Shown here piece after piece: positions 1 to 8,410 of a stretch of DNA of 32,756 nt. The number at the start of each line of letters is the position of its first letter. The first letter of the stretch is position 1. The translations under genes were made by a program, and so were the position numbers. The stretch lies in the NCBI GenBank assembly GCA_031425455.1, contig JANPJJ010000182.1:1-32756 (forward strand), in the 5' to 3' direction. This stretch comes from Sandaracinobacteroides sp031425455. Its GTDB lineage: Bacteria > Pseudomonadota > Alphaproteobacteria > Sphingomonadales > Sphingomonadaceae. The notes under the pieces were generated by a model that made no database searches, had not been told where the DNA came from, and saw only the letters and a list, made by a program, of their open reading frames with translations.

Positions 1-1
1 G

Positions 2-2392
2 GTCGGTGTTGCGGGCGAGGGCTTCAGCTCCTCGGTTCCGAACCTCACGCGGGCGCAGGTCGATCAGGTAAAGTCGCTCGTCGACAGCGTCTATGGCTAC
101 GACACGCTCGACGTCGCCAGCAACATTCCCGAAATCGACGACAAGGTCGTCACCAAGCTGGACTGGAACATTGCGGACGGCCACCGCGCGTCAGCTACCT
201 ACATCTACAACAAGGGCACCACGCTCGCCGGGCAGACCACCACGTCCACGCTGGCGCTCGCCTCGCCGACGCTGGCACTGCAATCCAACAACTACGAGCA
301 GGGCGAGATTCTGCACTATGGCGTGTTCCAGCTGAACGACGACTGGTCCGACAGCTTCTCGACCCAGCTTCGGGTCAGCTACAATGATTACAAGCGGTTG
401 CAGGTGCCTTATAACGGCCGTGAATTCGGCCAGTTCCGCGTCTGTCTCGATCCCACTTCGGCCGGCTCGCTGACCGCGTGCACCACAGGAACGCCGACAT
501 TGCAGATCGGTCCCGACGTGTCGCGGCAGCTGAACGAGCTTACGGTGACGACGCTCGCGATCGAGATGCAGGCCCGCATCAAGCAGAACGATCACGACGT
601 GAAGTTCATCGCCGAGCGCCGGGCGCAGGAGATCAACAACCTGTTCGCCCAGAATGTGGCCGGCAATTTCTACTTCGATTCGATCGCCGACCTGCAGGCG
701 CGCCGGGCCAACCAGCTCGTCTATACCGCGCCCAACAATGGCGACCTCGAAAGCGCGCGCGCCCAGTTCGACAACATCACCTGGACCTTCGGGGTGCAGG
801 ACACGTGGGACGTGAACCCGGACCTCACCGTCATCTACGGCGCCCGCTACGATCTCTACGAAGCCAACGACGTTCCGTTCTTCAACCAGAACTTCCAAGA
901 CCGCAACGGCTTCCGGAACACCGCGACGCTCAGCGGGCGCGGCGTGTTCCAGCCGCGCGTCGGCTTCAACTGGCGTGCCGACGACCGGATGCAGGTGCGC
1001 GGATCGGCCGGCCTGTTCGCCGGCGGGTCGCCGAACGTCTGGATTTCCAACAGCTATGCCAATACCGGCGTGCAGCTGTCGACCAACACGCTGAACCGGA
1101 CCGGGGCGGAAACCTTCAGCAACGTCGCCGATTTCGGCGGACTCACAGCCAACCAGCTCGGCCAGGCGGTGATGAACGGCGTGTCCGGCGGGCCCGGCAT
1201 CCCTGACATCTACGAGCAGTTCATCACCCGCTCCACCGGCGTCGGCCGCCTCGCGAACGTGAACGCGATCGACCCCTCGTTCCGCATCCCGTCGCAATGG
1301 CGCCTCGCCGGCTCGGTGGATTATGCCGCCAATCTCGGCCCGCTGGGCGACGACTGGAACTTCGGCGCCGATGTGATCTGGTCGCGCGTGAAGGATGCCT
1401 TGACCTGGACGGACCTGCGCTCGATCCCGATCGGTGTTCTGCCCGATGGCCGTACCCGCTATGGCCAGCGCCCGAACACGGTGGGAACGGGCGGTGCCAG
1501 CCTCGGCGACAACAACGCGGACGTCCTCCTCACCAACACCGACCGCGGCTACAGCTGGAACATCGTCGGCCGGATGAACAAGGACTGGGACAACGGCATC
1601 GGCATCGGCGCGGCCTACACGCTGCAACGTGCCAAGGACGTGAATTCGGGCACCAGCTCGGTCGCCTTCTCCAACTATGCGCAGACAGCGGTCAGCGACC
1701 CGAACCAGTCGGCCTATGGAACGTCGAACTACCAGGTCGACAATTCCCTGCGGCTGAACTTCAACTACAACGCCGAGCTGTGGAACGACAACAAGACCAG
1801 GTTCGACCTGTTCTTCAACAGCCGCTCCGGGCAGCGCTTCAGCTACACGTTCGAGGATACCAACACGAGCGGCCGCTCGCCGGTGTTCGGGGTAACGGGG
1901 ACCGGCACGGACCAGCGCAACCGCTATCTGATCTACGTGCCCGACGTGTCATCGGCCACGGCGGACCCGCTCGTCGCCTATGCCCCCGGGTTCGATTTCG
2001 CCGGCTTCCAGAACGTCATCCGCAATTCGTCCCTGAACAAGTTCCAGGGCCAGATCGCGCCGAAGAACATCGGCCGCTCACCGCGCTACAACACACTGGA
2101 CATGCGGATCAGCCAGGAAATCCCGCTGCCGTTCGCCGGCAAGGTGGAAGTCTTTGCCGACATGCAGAATGTGCTGAACTTCATCAACAAGGACTGGGGC
2201 GCGCTGAAGCAGGTGGCCTTCCCCTATTACGGCACGCTCGTGAACGTCAGCTGCGTTCCCGTTGGCACCAACCCCTGCGGCCGCTATCAATACAGCAACC
2301 GCGCCGGTGGTACGGTCACCGAGCCGCTGAAGGCCCCCGATACCCAGGCCTCGCTGTGGCAGATCCGCCTGGGCGGCCGCATCCGCTTTTAG
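2..2392 (+). CDS. TonB-dependent receptor, 3' part (5' end outside window)
   Basis: The reading frame is open from base 2, so the gene begins upstream and the plug domain is missing here. About 796 residues are present. They are rich in alternating aromatic and polar strands (many Asn, Tyr, Phe and Asp), as in the outer-membrane beta-barrel of Oar-type TonB-dependent receptors. The protein ends in LGGRIRF, with a terminal Phe as expected for a beta-barrel recognised by the BAM complex. Such receptors import siderophores, oligosaccharides or other large ligands using TonB-ExbBD energy, but the substrate cannot be read from this part. A rho-independent terminator follows directly. The family call is firm; the Oar-like subtype is inference from the large, strand-rich barrel and the annotation habits of sphingomonads. 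Confidence 0.88.
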   Translation, partial: VGVAGEGFSSSVPNLTRAQVDQVKSLVDSVYGYDTLDVASNIPEIDDKVVTKLDWNIADGHRASATYIYNKGTTLAGQTTTSTLALASPTLALQSNNYEQGEILHYGVFQLNDDWSDSFSTQLRVSYNDYKRLQVPYNGREFGQFRVCLDPTSAGSLTACTTGTPTLQIGPDVSRQLNELTVTTLAIEMQARIKQNDHDVKFIAERRAQEINNLFAQNVAGNFYFDSIADLQARRANQLVYTAPNNGDLESARAQFDNITWTFGVQDTWDVNPDLTVIYGARYDLYEANDVPFFNQNFQDRNGFRNTATLSGRGVFQPRVGFNWRADDRMQVRGSAGLFAGGSPNVWISNSYANTGVQLSTNTLNRTGAETFSNVADFGGLTANQLGQAVMNGVSGGPGIPDIYEQFITRSTGVGRLANVNAIDPSFRIPSQWRLAGSVDYAANLGPLGDDWNFGADVIWSRVKDALTWTDLRSIPIGVLPDGRTRYGQRPNTVGTGGASLGDNNADVLLTNTDRGYSWNIVGRMNKDWDNGIGIGAAYTLQRAKDVNSGTSSVAFSNYAQTAVSDPNQSAYGTSNYQVDNSLRLNFNYNAELWNDNKTRFDLFFNSRSGQRFSYTFEDTNTSGRSPVFGVTGTGTDQRNRYLIYVPDVSSATADPLVAYAPGFDFAGFQNVIRNSSLNKFQGQIAPKNIGRSPRYNTLDMRISQEIPLPFAGKVEVFADMQNVLNFINKDWGALKQVAFPYYGTLVNVSCVPVGTNPCGRYQYSNRAGGTVTEPLKAPDTQASLWQIRLGGRIRF

Positions 2393-2410
2393 GTGATGTG
2401 GAAGCTTTCG

Positions 2411-2444
2411 AGGGCGGTCGGGCAACCGGCCGCCCTTTTCTTTT
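2411..2444 (+). terminator. Rho-independent terminator of the TonB-dependent receptor
   Basis: A 10-bp stem (2412-2421 with 2426-2435, one G-T wobble) closes a GCAA tetraloop and is followed by TTTTCTTTT. It lies 19 bases after the receptor stop and before tRNA-Leu, so the tRNA is probably transcribed separately. Confidence 0.9.
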
Positions 2445-2480
2445 AGGGCGCGGGGCGCTAGCAGGCGCCGCGACGCACAG

Positions 2481-2565
2481 GCCCCTGTGGCGGAATTGGT
2501 AGACGCGCCCGACTCAAAATCGGGTGCCGCAAGGCTTGCCGGTTCGATTCCGGCCGGGGGTACCA
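2481..2565 (+). tRNA. tRNA-Leu (CAA anticodon)
   Basis: This 85-nt cloverleaf has a long class II variable arm, a D arm with the G-G of GGAATTGGTAGACG, the anticodon loop CTCAAAA (anticodon CAA, reading UUG), a T arm GGTTCGATTCC and a genomically encoded CCA. The acceptor stem has G1-U72 and U6-G67 wobbles. A run of seven T follows the CCA (from 2567), which may aid termination. No integrase or repeated tRNA 3' end is seen nearby, so there is no sign of use as an attachment site. Confidence 0.95.
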
Positions 2566-2569
2566 TCTT

Positions 2570-2736
2570 TTTTTGACGACGGTTTGTGCAAAGCACAAAT
2601 CCGCGACGCCGAAACGAGGCGGAGACGCGGCGTCGCTGCTTGTTTTCGTTGCGGGCTTCGCCCGGCTCCTGGCACTTGCTCTGGCAGTCGCGCTTGCGGC
2701 CTGCGGCCGATTTGTTCTCGTTGAGGACGCTCGAAG
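2570..2736. other. Gene-free spacer with two short hairpins
   Basis: There is no credible gene between tRNA-Leu and the MarR stop. A 7-bp hairpin with an AAA loop (2583-2589 with 2593-2599) is followed by a wider inverted repeat (2604-2610 with 2629-2635). Neither is followed by a T-run in either direction. They could be remnants or RNA 3'-end structures; no function can be assigned. Confidence 0.5.
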
Positions 2737-3183
2737 CTACCCCCGCGCCGCGTCCAGCACCGCCCGCACCTCCTCCAGCAGGGGCACCAGCTCGTCCACC
2801 GCCCGATCGGGCAGCGCGTCGGCTGCCAGCGCCAGTGCCGGGCCCAGCCGCCGCAGCGTCTCGGCATGGGCGGCGCGCCCCGCCTCCGTCAGCGCCACCA
2901 GCTTCGCCCGCCCGTCGCGGGGATCGGGCCGCACGCTCACCAGCCCCGCCCCCGCCATCCGCGCCAGCGTCGAGGTCATGGTCTGCTTGGTCACCCGGAA
3001 CGCACGTGCCAGTCGCAGCGGCGACCACTCGCCGCCCAGCCGCACAAAGTGGGAAAGCACCCCGAACTGCGCCATGGTCAGCCCGTTCGTCATCCCACGC
3101 TCGGCGATCGCCGTCGCGAGCTGGCCCAGGGTCGAAAGGTCGGTGACCAGCTCGAACAGCCGCGTTTCGGAGGTTGTCAGCAC
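2737..3183 (-). CDS. MarR-family transcriptional regulator
   Basis: The 148-residue protein has the size and layout of MarR dimeric winged-helix repressors. An N-terminal dimerisation helix is followed by a helix-turn-helix around residues 55-80 (LARAFRVTKQTMTSTLARM), then the wing with the signature DPRDGRAKLVALTEAG (DxRDxR), and a C-terminal dimerisation helix. The start is GTG with GGGAG about 8 bases upstream. It is transcribed divergently from the membrane protein at 3337, with about 150 bp between, so that gene and its own promoter are the natural first candidates for targets. A short palindrome GGCCATGGCC sits at 3227-3236 in the shared upstream region, but calling it an operator would be speculation. 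The ligand is unknown. Confidence 0.9.
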   Translation of the reverse strand: MLTTSETRLFELVTDLSTLGQLATAIAERGMTNGLTMAQFGVLSHFVRLGGEWSPLRLARAFRVTKQTMTSTLARMAGAGLVSVRPDPRDGRAKLVALTEAGRAAHAETLRRLGPALALAADALPDRAVDELVPLLEEVRAVLDAARG

Positions 3184-3336
3184 CTGCGATCTCCCGACGG
3201 CGGGCCCCCCTAAAGATGGCCCCGCCGGCCATGGCCCGGCTCTCTATGGTTCCCACACCGACCGTTCAAGCCCGGTTGTCCCGCGGCGGCACCCGTGCGA
3301 ACTTCGCGCGGTCCGAACTTGGCGGGAGAGACGAGG

Positions 3337-4329
3337 ATGGCGGGCAATCTCTTGAGCGTCGGCGTATCGATGATGCTGCTGTTCTTCCTGTTCGCGCTGC
3401 TGGTGTCGGCCTTGATGGAGGCGGTCTCGTCCGCCTTGAAACTGCGCGGCCAGGCCCTGATGGTCGCGCTGGAGCTGCTGTTCGACGAAGCGCGCGCCGA
3501 AACCGGCAGCGGCGGGTTCGGCTATATGGACCGGATGCGCGGGCGCCGCGCGCTGGCGGCGGGCACGGGCGACGCGACGTCGCCGCAGGCGCTGTTCGAT
3601 GCGGTGTTCAAGGGCTCGCTGGTGGGGGGCCTTCGCCCGCAGACCCGCCCTACCTATATCTGCCCCCGGCACTTCGCGGTCGCCGTGCTCGGTGCGCTTC
3701 GCGACGGCCGGATCGACAGTGCGTTCGAAAGCGCGTGCCGCGGGATCGGGAAGCTCCCCGAAGGCCGGCTGAAGCAGACGCTCAACAACCTGGCGCAGGA
3801 TGCCGAAGGCGATTACGAGCGACTGAAGGCCGGGATCTCGGGCTGGTTCGACGAGGCGATGTCGCGGCTCTCGGGCGAGTATAAGCGCTTCACCCAGCTC
3901 TTCACCTTCCTGATCGCGATGGCGTTGGCCGCGACGCTGAACGTCGATGCCATCCGGATCGGAGGGCGACTGCTGGCCGACCCGGTGCTGGCGAAAAGCA
4001 TCGCCGATTATGCCGACGCCCGCACCAAGGAACAGCCGGCGCCGCAGGCCGGCGGCAGCACAGGGGTCGACGAGCTCAAGGCCGACCTGCAGTCTGTTGG
4101 CGATGCCCGCGCCGCCCTCAGTTCGCAGTTCCCCTTCATCGGCTATCCGGCCGGAGAAACCGGCGCGTTCTGGAAGGCCCTGTTCAGCACGGCCTTCTTC
4201 GGCTGGCTGATCATGGCACTGTCGGCCATCGCCGGCGCGCCCTTCTGGTTCGATCTGTTGCAACGCTTCGTCAACCTGCGCGGCGCCGGGCCCAAACCCG
4301 ACGCCCGCACCGCAGGCGACGGCAAATGA
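3337..4329 (+). CDS. Uncharacterised membrane protein with conserved C-terminal GAPFWFDLL segment
   Basis: The product is 330 residues. I chose the ATG at 3337 because GGGAGAGACGAGG lies just before it; an in-frame ATG at 3295 has no such site. A first membrane segment at about residues 8-28 is followed by the amphipathic stretch EAVSSALKLRGQALMVALEL. A long soluble region follows, then a second membrane segment (FTQLFTFLIAMALAATLNV, about 188-206), another soluble loop, and a third (about 280-305) running into GAPFWFDLLQRFVNLRG. From memory this layout matches a widespread hypothetical family with an N-terminal membrane helix, a middle domain and a C-terminal GAPFWFDLL motif, for which I know no function. 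It is divergent from the MarR gene and ends 3 bp before the convergent symporter. Confidence 0.75.
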   Translation: MAGNLLSVGVSMMLLFFLFALLVSALMEAVSSALKLRGQALMVALELLFDEARAETGSGGFGYMDRMRGRRALAAGTGDATSPQALFDAVFKGSLVGGLRPQTRPTYICPRHFAVAVLGALRDGRIDSAFESACRGIGKLPEGRLKQTLNNLAQDAEGDYERLKAGISGWFDEAMSRLSGEYKRFTQLFTFLIAMALAATLNVDAIRIGGRLLADPVLAKSIADYADARTKEQPAPQAGGSTGVDELKADLQSVGDARAALSSQFPFIGYPAGETGAFWKALFSTAFFGWLIMALSAIAGAPFWFDLLQRFVNLRGAGPKPDARTAGDGK

Positions 4330-4332
4330 GGC

Positions 4333-5754
4333 TCAGGCCTCCGACGGCGCGGCAACCTGGTTCGCCTTGGCCCGGTATGCCAGGTAGCTCGCCATCTCAC
4401 GGCGCAGCGGCTTGGCCAGCAGGTAAAGCCCGATAATGTTGGGGATCGCCATCAGGAAGAAGGTCGAATCGACAAGGTCGACGATCTTGCCGAGATCGAG
4501 CAGCACGCCGAGCGGCAGGATGCAGCAGAACGCCAGCTTGACCGCAAACTCGCGCTTCCGGCCGTGGCCGGCGAGATGCTGGAAGGCTTCGGCCGCGTAA
4601 TAACCGTTCGCGACAACGGTCGCATAGGCGAACAGGAACACCGCGACCGCCAGCACCGCCGGAAACCAGGGGGTGATCGTGGCAAAGGCGGCGCTGGCGA
4701 TTTCCACCCCCTCCAGGCCGCCGTTCGTCGCCGGGTCCCACGTTCCCGCCACCACGAAGGCGATGCCCGTGATGGTGCACATCACCACCGTGTCCAGGAA
4801 CGGTTCGATCAGGGCCACCAGGCCTTCCGAGGCTGGATGCCGGGTCTTCGCCTGCGCATGCGCGGCGACCGCAGTGCCCAGCCCCGCCTCGCAGCTGTAG
4901 ACGGCGCGTCGCATCCCGGTCACGAAAGCGCCCAGGATGCCGCCGAACAGGCTGTCCGGGTTGAACGCTTCCGAGACGATGAGGCTGATAGCGCCGGGCA
5001 GACGCTCGTGGCCGAGGAGGATGATCGCAAGGCATCCGGCCATGAAGATGAACGACATTGCGGGCACCAGGATCGAGGTCGCCCTACCGATCCAGCGAAT
5101 CGATCCGAGCAGCACAAGGGCCACCAGCGCGGAGAACAGGATACCGAAGGCCAGCCGGTTGTCGAACCCGAGCTGTTCGGCCACGGGCGGATAAGCCTGG
5201 TTCACCTGGAACAGGGATAAAGAGCCACCGATCATAAGGAAGGCCTGGACCACCCCGAGCCCGCGACCCAGCCGCGGCCGGCCGACGGAGGCCAGCCCCC
5301 GCTCCAGCGTCACCCATGCGCCAGCTCGAATGCGCCCGCCGGGCATCTCCTGTCGGAACATCAAGCCAAGCGTCACTTCGGCGCATTTCAACGCCATCGC
5401 GAAGATGCCGATAACGAACATCCAGAAGATGGCGCCAGGCCCCCCTACCGTCAGCGCCACGCCGATCCCGGCAATATTGCCGAGCCCGATGGTGCCCGAA
5501 AGCGCGGTCGCCAGTGCGGCGAACTGGCTGACCTCGCCGGGTGCGGTTGGATCCCAGTAGCGGCCGCGCAAAATGCGCCAGCTTTCCGAAAAGCCCCTGA
5601 CCTGCGGCACCCCAAGCCATACGGTGAAAAACACCATCGCAACTGCAAGCCACAGCACGATCAGCTGGATTTCGACACCACCGATCGAAACGGCAAAGAA
5701 TACCAGCGCCGAAAGGTTGTCGATCGCGCCCGCCAGCGCCTCCGTCGGGCTCAT
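4333..5754 (-). CDS. Alanine/glycine:cation symporter (AGCS) family protein
   Basis: The 473-residue polytopic protein has about ten or eleven membrane segments. Signatures of the AGCS family include GLGNIAGIGVALTVGGPGA near residue 90 and AVYSCEAGLGTAVAAHAQAK in the middle, together with the G-rich SGTIGLGN stretch. Family members import alanine, glycine or related small amino acids with Na+ (or H+). The gene overlaps the upstream hydrolase by 4 bp (ATGA), so the two are translationally coupled and probably co-transcribed. Linking the hydrolase to the supply of an imported amino acid would be inference only. Length is normal and no key region is missing. Confidence 0.92.
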   Translation of the reverse strand: MSPTEALAGAIDNLSALVFFAVSIGGVEIQLIVLWLAVAMVFFTVWLGVPQVRGFSESWRILRGRYWDPTAPGEVSQFAALATALSGTIGLGNIAGIGVALTVGGPGAIFWMFVIGIFAMALKCAEVTLGLMFRQEMPGGRIRAGAWVTLERGLASVGRPRLGRGLGVVQAFLMIGGSLSLFQVNQAYPPVAEQLGFDNRLAFGILFSALVALVLLGSIRWIGRATSILVPAMSFIFMAGCLAIILLGHERLPGAISLIVSEAFNPDSLFGGILGAFVTGMRRAVYSCEAGLGTAVAAHAQAKTRHPASEGLVALIEPFLDTVVMCTITGIAFVVAGTWDPATNGGLEGVEIASAAFATITPWFPAVLAVAVFLFAYATVVANGYYAAEAFQHLAGHGRKREFAVKLAFCCILPLGVLLDLGKIVDLVDSTFFLMAIPNIIGLYLLAKPLRREMASYLAYRAKANQVAAPSEA

Positions 5755-7247
5755 TGCGCCGCGCCCGTGGCCTGGGCCGGCATGGTCGCCTCGATCCTGG
5801 CCAGCATCCAGGGGAAGAAGGGGTTGGAACTGGCCCGGTTGAAACTCCCCATCCCCACCGACAGCACGCCGTTCTCCCCGCGCACCGCCAGCGCACCCAG
5901 CTGCACGCCCTGCCGGTCGGCCGGGTCGGGCGCCGCGCCATAAAGCCCGTCCGACAAGGGAAAAGGCAGGGCGATGTGCGACAACGAGTAGAAGTCGCGC
6001 GGATAGGCGATGGCGAGCGGCGCCTGCACTTCGGACAAGGTGCCGGGCGCGAAGCTGCGCAGCACGCTGGCGCCGGCTCCTGTCGCGCCGCTGTCGCGGG
6101 TCTCCGGCGCGCCGCTGGCAACGATGGTGGTGCGATAGGCGCGCGGCGCGGTGGGCAGGAAACGCTCCACCCGGGTCAGCGCCGACGCCCGCACCAGCGG
6201 CCCCAGATAGGCGGCGCGATTGATGTCGAACAACACCAGCTCGCTGCCGTTGGCGGGCAGCCGGTCGAACAGGTCGGTCATCACGGCGGGCGCATCCACC
6301 GTCGAATCTACCACCGACACGAACGCCAGCACCGGCGGCAGCTTGGCGAGGCCAGCCGAACCAGCCGACGCCAGCTTGTCCGCCAGGATCACCGTCAGTC
6401 GATGCGCCTGCTTGCCGCCGTTCACCGGGAAGCTGTTGTACTTGTAAGGGTTATACTCCGGGATGATGTCCAGCCAGGCGGCCTTGGCAAAGGCCGGCAG
6501 GATCGCCGGCCACCCCGCCACGCCGGCGAACCGGGCGAACCGGGTCAGCCCGATCATCGGCGACAGCAGCACGATCCGGTCCGGCCGGTGCAGCGCCGGG
6601 TCGGCGATCGCATCCAGCGAATGCATCACCGCCAGCGCGCCGCCGTTGGAATAGCCCACCAGGTGCAGCGGCCCGCCGGGCACCCGGCGCCGCGCCTCGC
6701 GGACGGCAAGCCGGGTCGCGGCGGCCCAATCCTCCGCCTTCGCCTTGGCCAGCCCGGCGGGTACCGTGCCATGCCCGGGCAGCCGCACCGCCACCACCTC
6801 GAACCCCTTCGCCTGATAATCCAGCGCAATGTGGCGCAGGCTGTAGGGCGCGTCGGTCATGCCGTGCAGCATCACCGCAACCCCGCGCGGAGGTCCGTCC
6901 GGCGACAGCGTGAAGCTCCGGTTCCAGTCGGTGCCGAGTGCGGCCGCATGCATCGGCGCCTTCGCCCAATAGCGGTTCTGCGCCAGCTGCTCGGCGGCGG
7001 GCAACTTCTGCACCACCCGAGCGATCACTTCGGCAAACACCGCGTCCTCGCGCGCCATCCACTGCGCCCAGCTCATGCGGTCGATCTCGTCGGCCCGGGC
7101 ATCGTCCGGCGCCTCGCTGTGCCACAGGGAAAGGTCGGGCCCGCGCAGCGCCTCGATGCCGCGCACCACGAACACCGCGAGCAGCAGGAACAGCAGCGCC
7201 TGCAACAGGAACTTCAAAACGACACCGATGATCGCCATGCCCGGCAT
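5751..7247 (-). CDS. Membrane-anchored alpha/beta-fold hydrolase
   Basis: The 498-residue protein begins with one hydrophobic anchor (about residues 5-29), so the catalytic domain is probably periplasmic, or cytoplasmic but tethered. The hydrolase core shows the oxyanion region MLHGM (126-130), the RLPGHG strand-turn (155-160) and the nucleophile elbow GYSNG with Ser200. An acidic residue in VDSTVDAP and a late SHIALPFP segment are good candidates for the Asp and His of the triad. The enzyme is longer than a typical esterase because of the N-terminal anchor linker and an extended C-terminal region. Substrate unknown. It is the first gene of a two-gene unit with the symporter and is divergent from the exonuclease gene at 7385. 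Confidence 0.85.
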   Translation of the reverse strand: MPGMAIIGVVLKFLLQALLFLLLAVFVVRGIEALRGPDLSLWHSEAPDDARADEIDRMSWAQWMAREDAVFAEVIARVVQKLPAAEQLAQNRYWAKAPMHAAALGTDWNRSFTLSPDGPPRGVAVMLHGMTDAPYSLRHIALDYQAKGFEVVAVRLPGHGTVPAGLAKAKAEDWAAATRLAVREARRRVPGGPLHLVGYSNGGALAVMHSLDAIADPALHRPDRIVLLSPMIGLTRFARFAGVAGWPAILPAFAKAAWLDIIPEYNPYKYNSFPVNGGKQAHRLTVILADKLASAGSAGLAKLPPVLAFVSVVDSTVDAPAVMTDLFDRLPANGSELVLFDINRAAYLGPLVRASALTRVERFLPTAPRAYRTTIVASGAPETRDSGATGAGASVLRSFAPGTLSEVQAPLAIAYPRDFYSLSHIALPFPLSDGLYGAAPDPADRQGVQLGALAVRGENGVLSVGMGSFNRASSNPFFPWMLARIEATMPAQATGAAQ

Positions 7248-7384
7248 TCTCCCTTTCCCGAACGGGTAGCGGCTGATGCGGCGCCGGTCATCCGCTTTGT
7301 CACGCCGGCCCCGCTATTGGCACGGCCATTGTAAAGATCCGACACGCCGCCGCAGCCCGCTGGAGGAACCGTGGCCACGCCCCT

Positions 7385-8401
7385 ATGTTACCGGCGATGG
7401 CGCCCGATGTTCGAGACTGGTTGAAAGCCGAGGCCCAGGGTCTCTACCTTCCCACCGCCGACGCGTGGATCGATCCGTCCCATCCCGTCGCCCGCGCCAT
7501 CGTCACCCATGGCCATGCCGACCATGCGCGCGGCGGCCATGGCGAAGTCTGGGCAACACCCCAGACGCTGGCGATCATGGCCGAACGTTACGGCCCGCAG
7601 CCAGGCGGCCGCCCGCTCGGAGTCGGCCAGGCGATGACGCTCGGGGGAATCGACATCAGCCTGCACCCGGCCGGCCATGTGCTCGGCTCGGCCCAGGTCC
7701 GCCTTGCCCGAGACGGCGCGGTCGTGGTGGTCTCGGGCGACTACAAGCGCCGGTCCGACCCCACCTGTGCCCCGTTCGAGCCGGTGCCCTGCGACATCTT
7801 CGTGACCGAGGCGACCTTCGCGCTGCCGGTGTTCCGCCACCCGCCGGCAGACGCCGAGATCGAACGAGCGCTCGCTGTCCTTGCCGCCAATCCCGAGCGC
7901 TGTCTGCTGATCGGCGCCTATGCGCTGGGAAAGGCGCAGCGCGTGGTGGCGCTGCTCCGCGCCGCCGGCCACCACGCACCCGTCTACCTGCACGGCGCGA
8001 TGCTTCGGCTGATGGCGCTGTACCAGGCGCAAGGGGTCGATCTCGGCGAGCTGCACGCGGTGGCCGGAGTCCCCGCGGCCGCGCTGCGCGGGCATGTCGT
8101 GATGGCGCCCCCGTCCGCGCTCAACGATCGCTGGAGCCGGCGCCTCCCCGATCCCATCACCGCCATGGCCTCGGGCTGGATGCGGGTCAGGGCGCGCGCC
8201 CGGCAGCGCGGGGTCGAGCTGCCGCTGGTCATCTCCGACCATGCCGACTGGGACGAACTGACCGCGACGCTCAAGGAACTGCGGCCGAAGGAGGTGTGGG
8301 TAACCCACGGGCGCGACGATGCTTTGGTGCACTGGTGCGCGCTGCACCAGATAAAAGCCCGCGCGCTGCATCTTGTCGGCCGGGAAGACGATGATGATTG
8401 A
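7385..8401 (+). CDS. Ligase-associated DNA exonuclease (metallo-beta-lactamase/beta-CASP fold)
   Basis: The 338-residue protein carries the zinc motif HGHADHA (His42, His44, Asp46, His47) of metallo-beta-lactamase nucleases, a second HPAGHVLGSAQV motif, SGDYKRR with its metal-ligand Asp, and near the C-terminus SDHADWDEL and VTHG, as in the beta-CASP subgroup that cleaves nucleic acids. In many bacteria this family is encoded directly before an ATP-dependent DNA ligase, and that arrangement is seen here (9 bp gap). The start at 7385 has GGAGGA 17 bases upstream; an in-frame ATG at 7397 is an alternative. The pair is linked in the literature to resistance to crosslinking or other DNA damage; the exact substrate is not known to me. 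Confidence 0.9.
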   Translation: MLPAMAPDVRDWLKAEAQGLYLPTADAWIDPSHPVARAIVTHGHADHARGGHGEVWATPQTLAIMAERYGPQPGGRPLGVGQAMTLGGIDISLHPAGHVLGSAQVRLARDGAVVVVSGDYKRRSDPTCAPFEPVPCDIFVTEATFALPVFRHPPADAEIERALAVLAANPERCLLIGAYALGKAQRVVALLRAAGHHAPVYLHGAMLRLMALYQAQGVDLGELHAVAGVPAAALRGHVVMAPPSALNDRWSRRLPDPITAMASGWMRVRARARQRGVELPLVISDHADWDELTATLKELRPKEVWVTHGRDDALVHWCALHQIKARALHLVGREDDDD

Positions 8402-8410
8402 GCGCCCCCG

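Noticed and set aside
2481..2640. tRNA-Leu as an integration site
   Set aside because: No integrase, no repeat of the tRNA 3' end and no change to mobile-type gene content is visible downstream.
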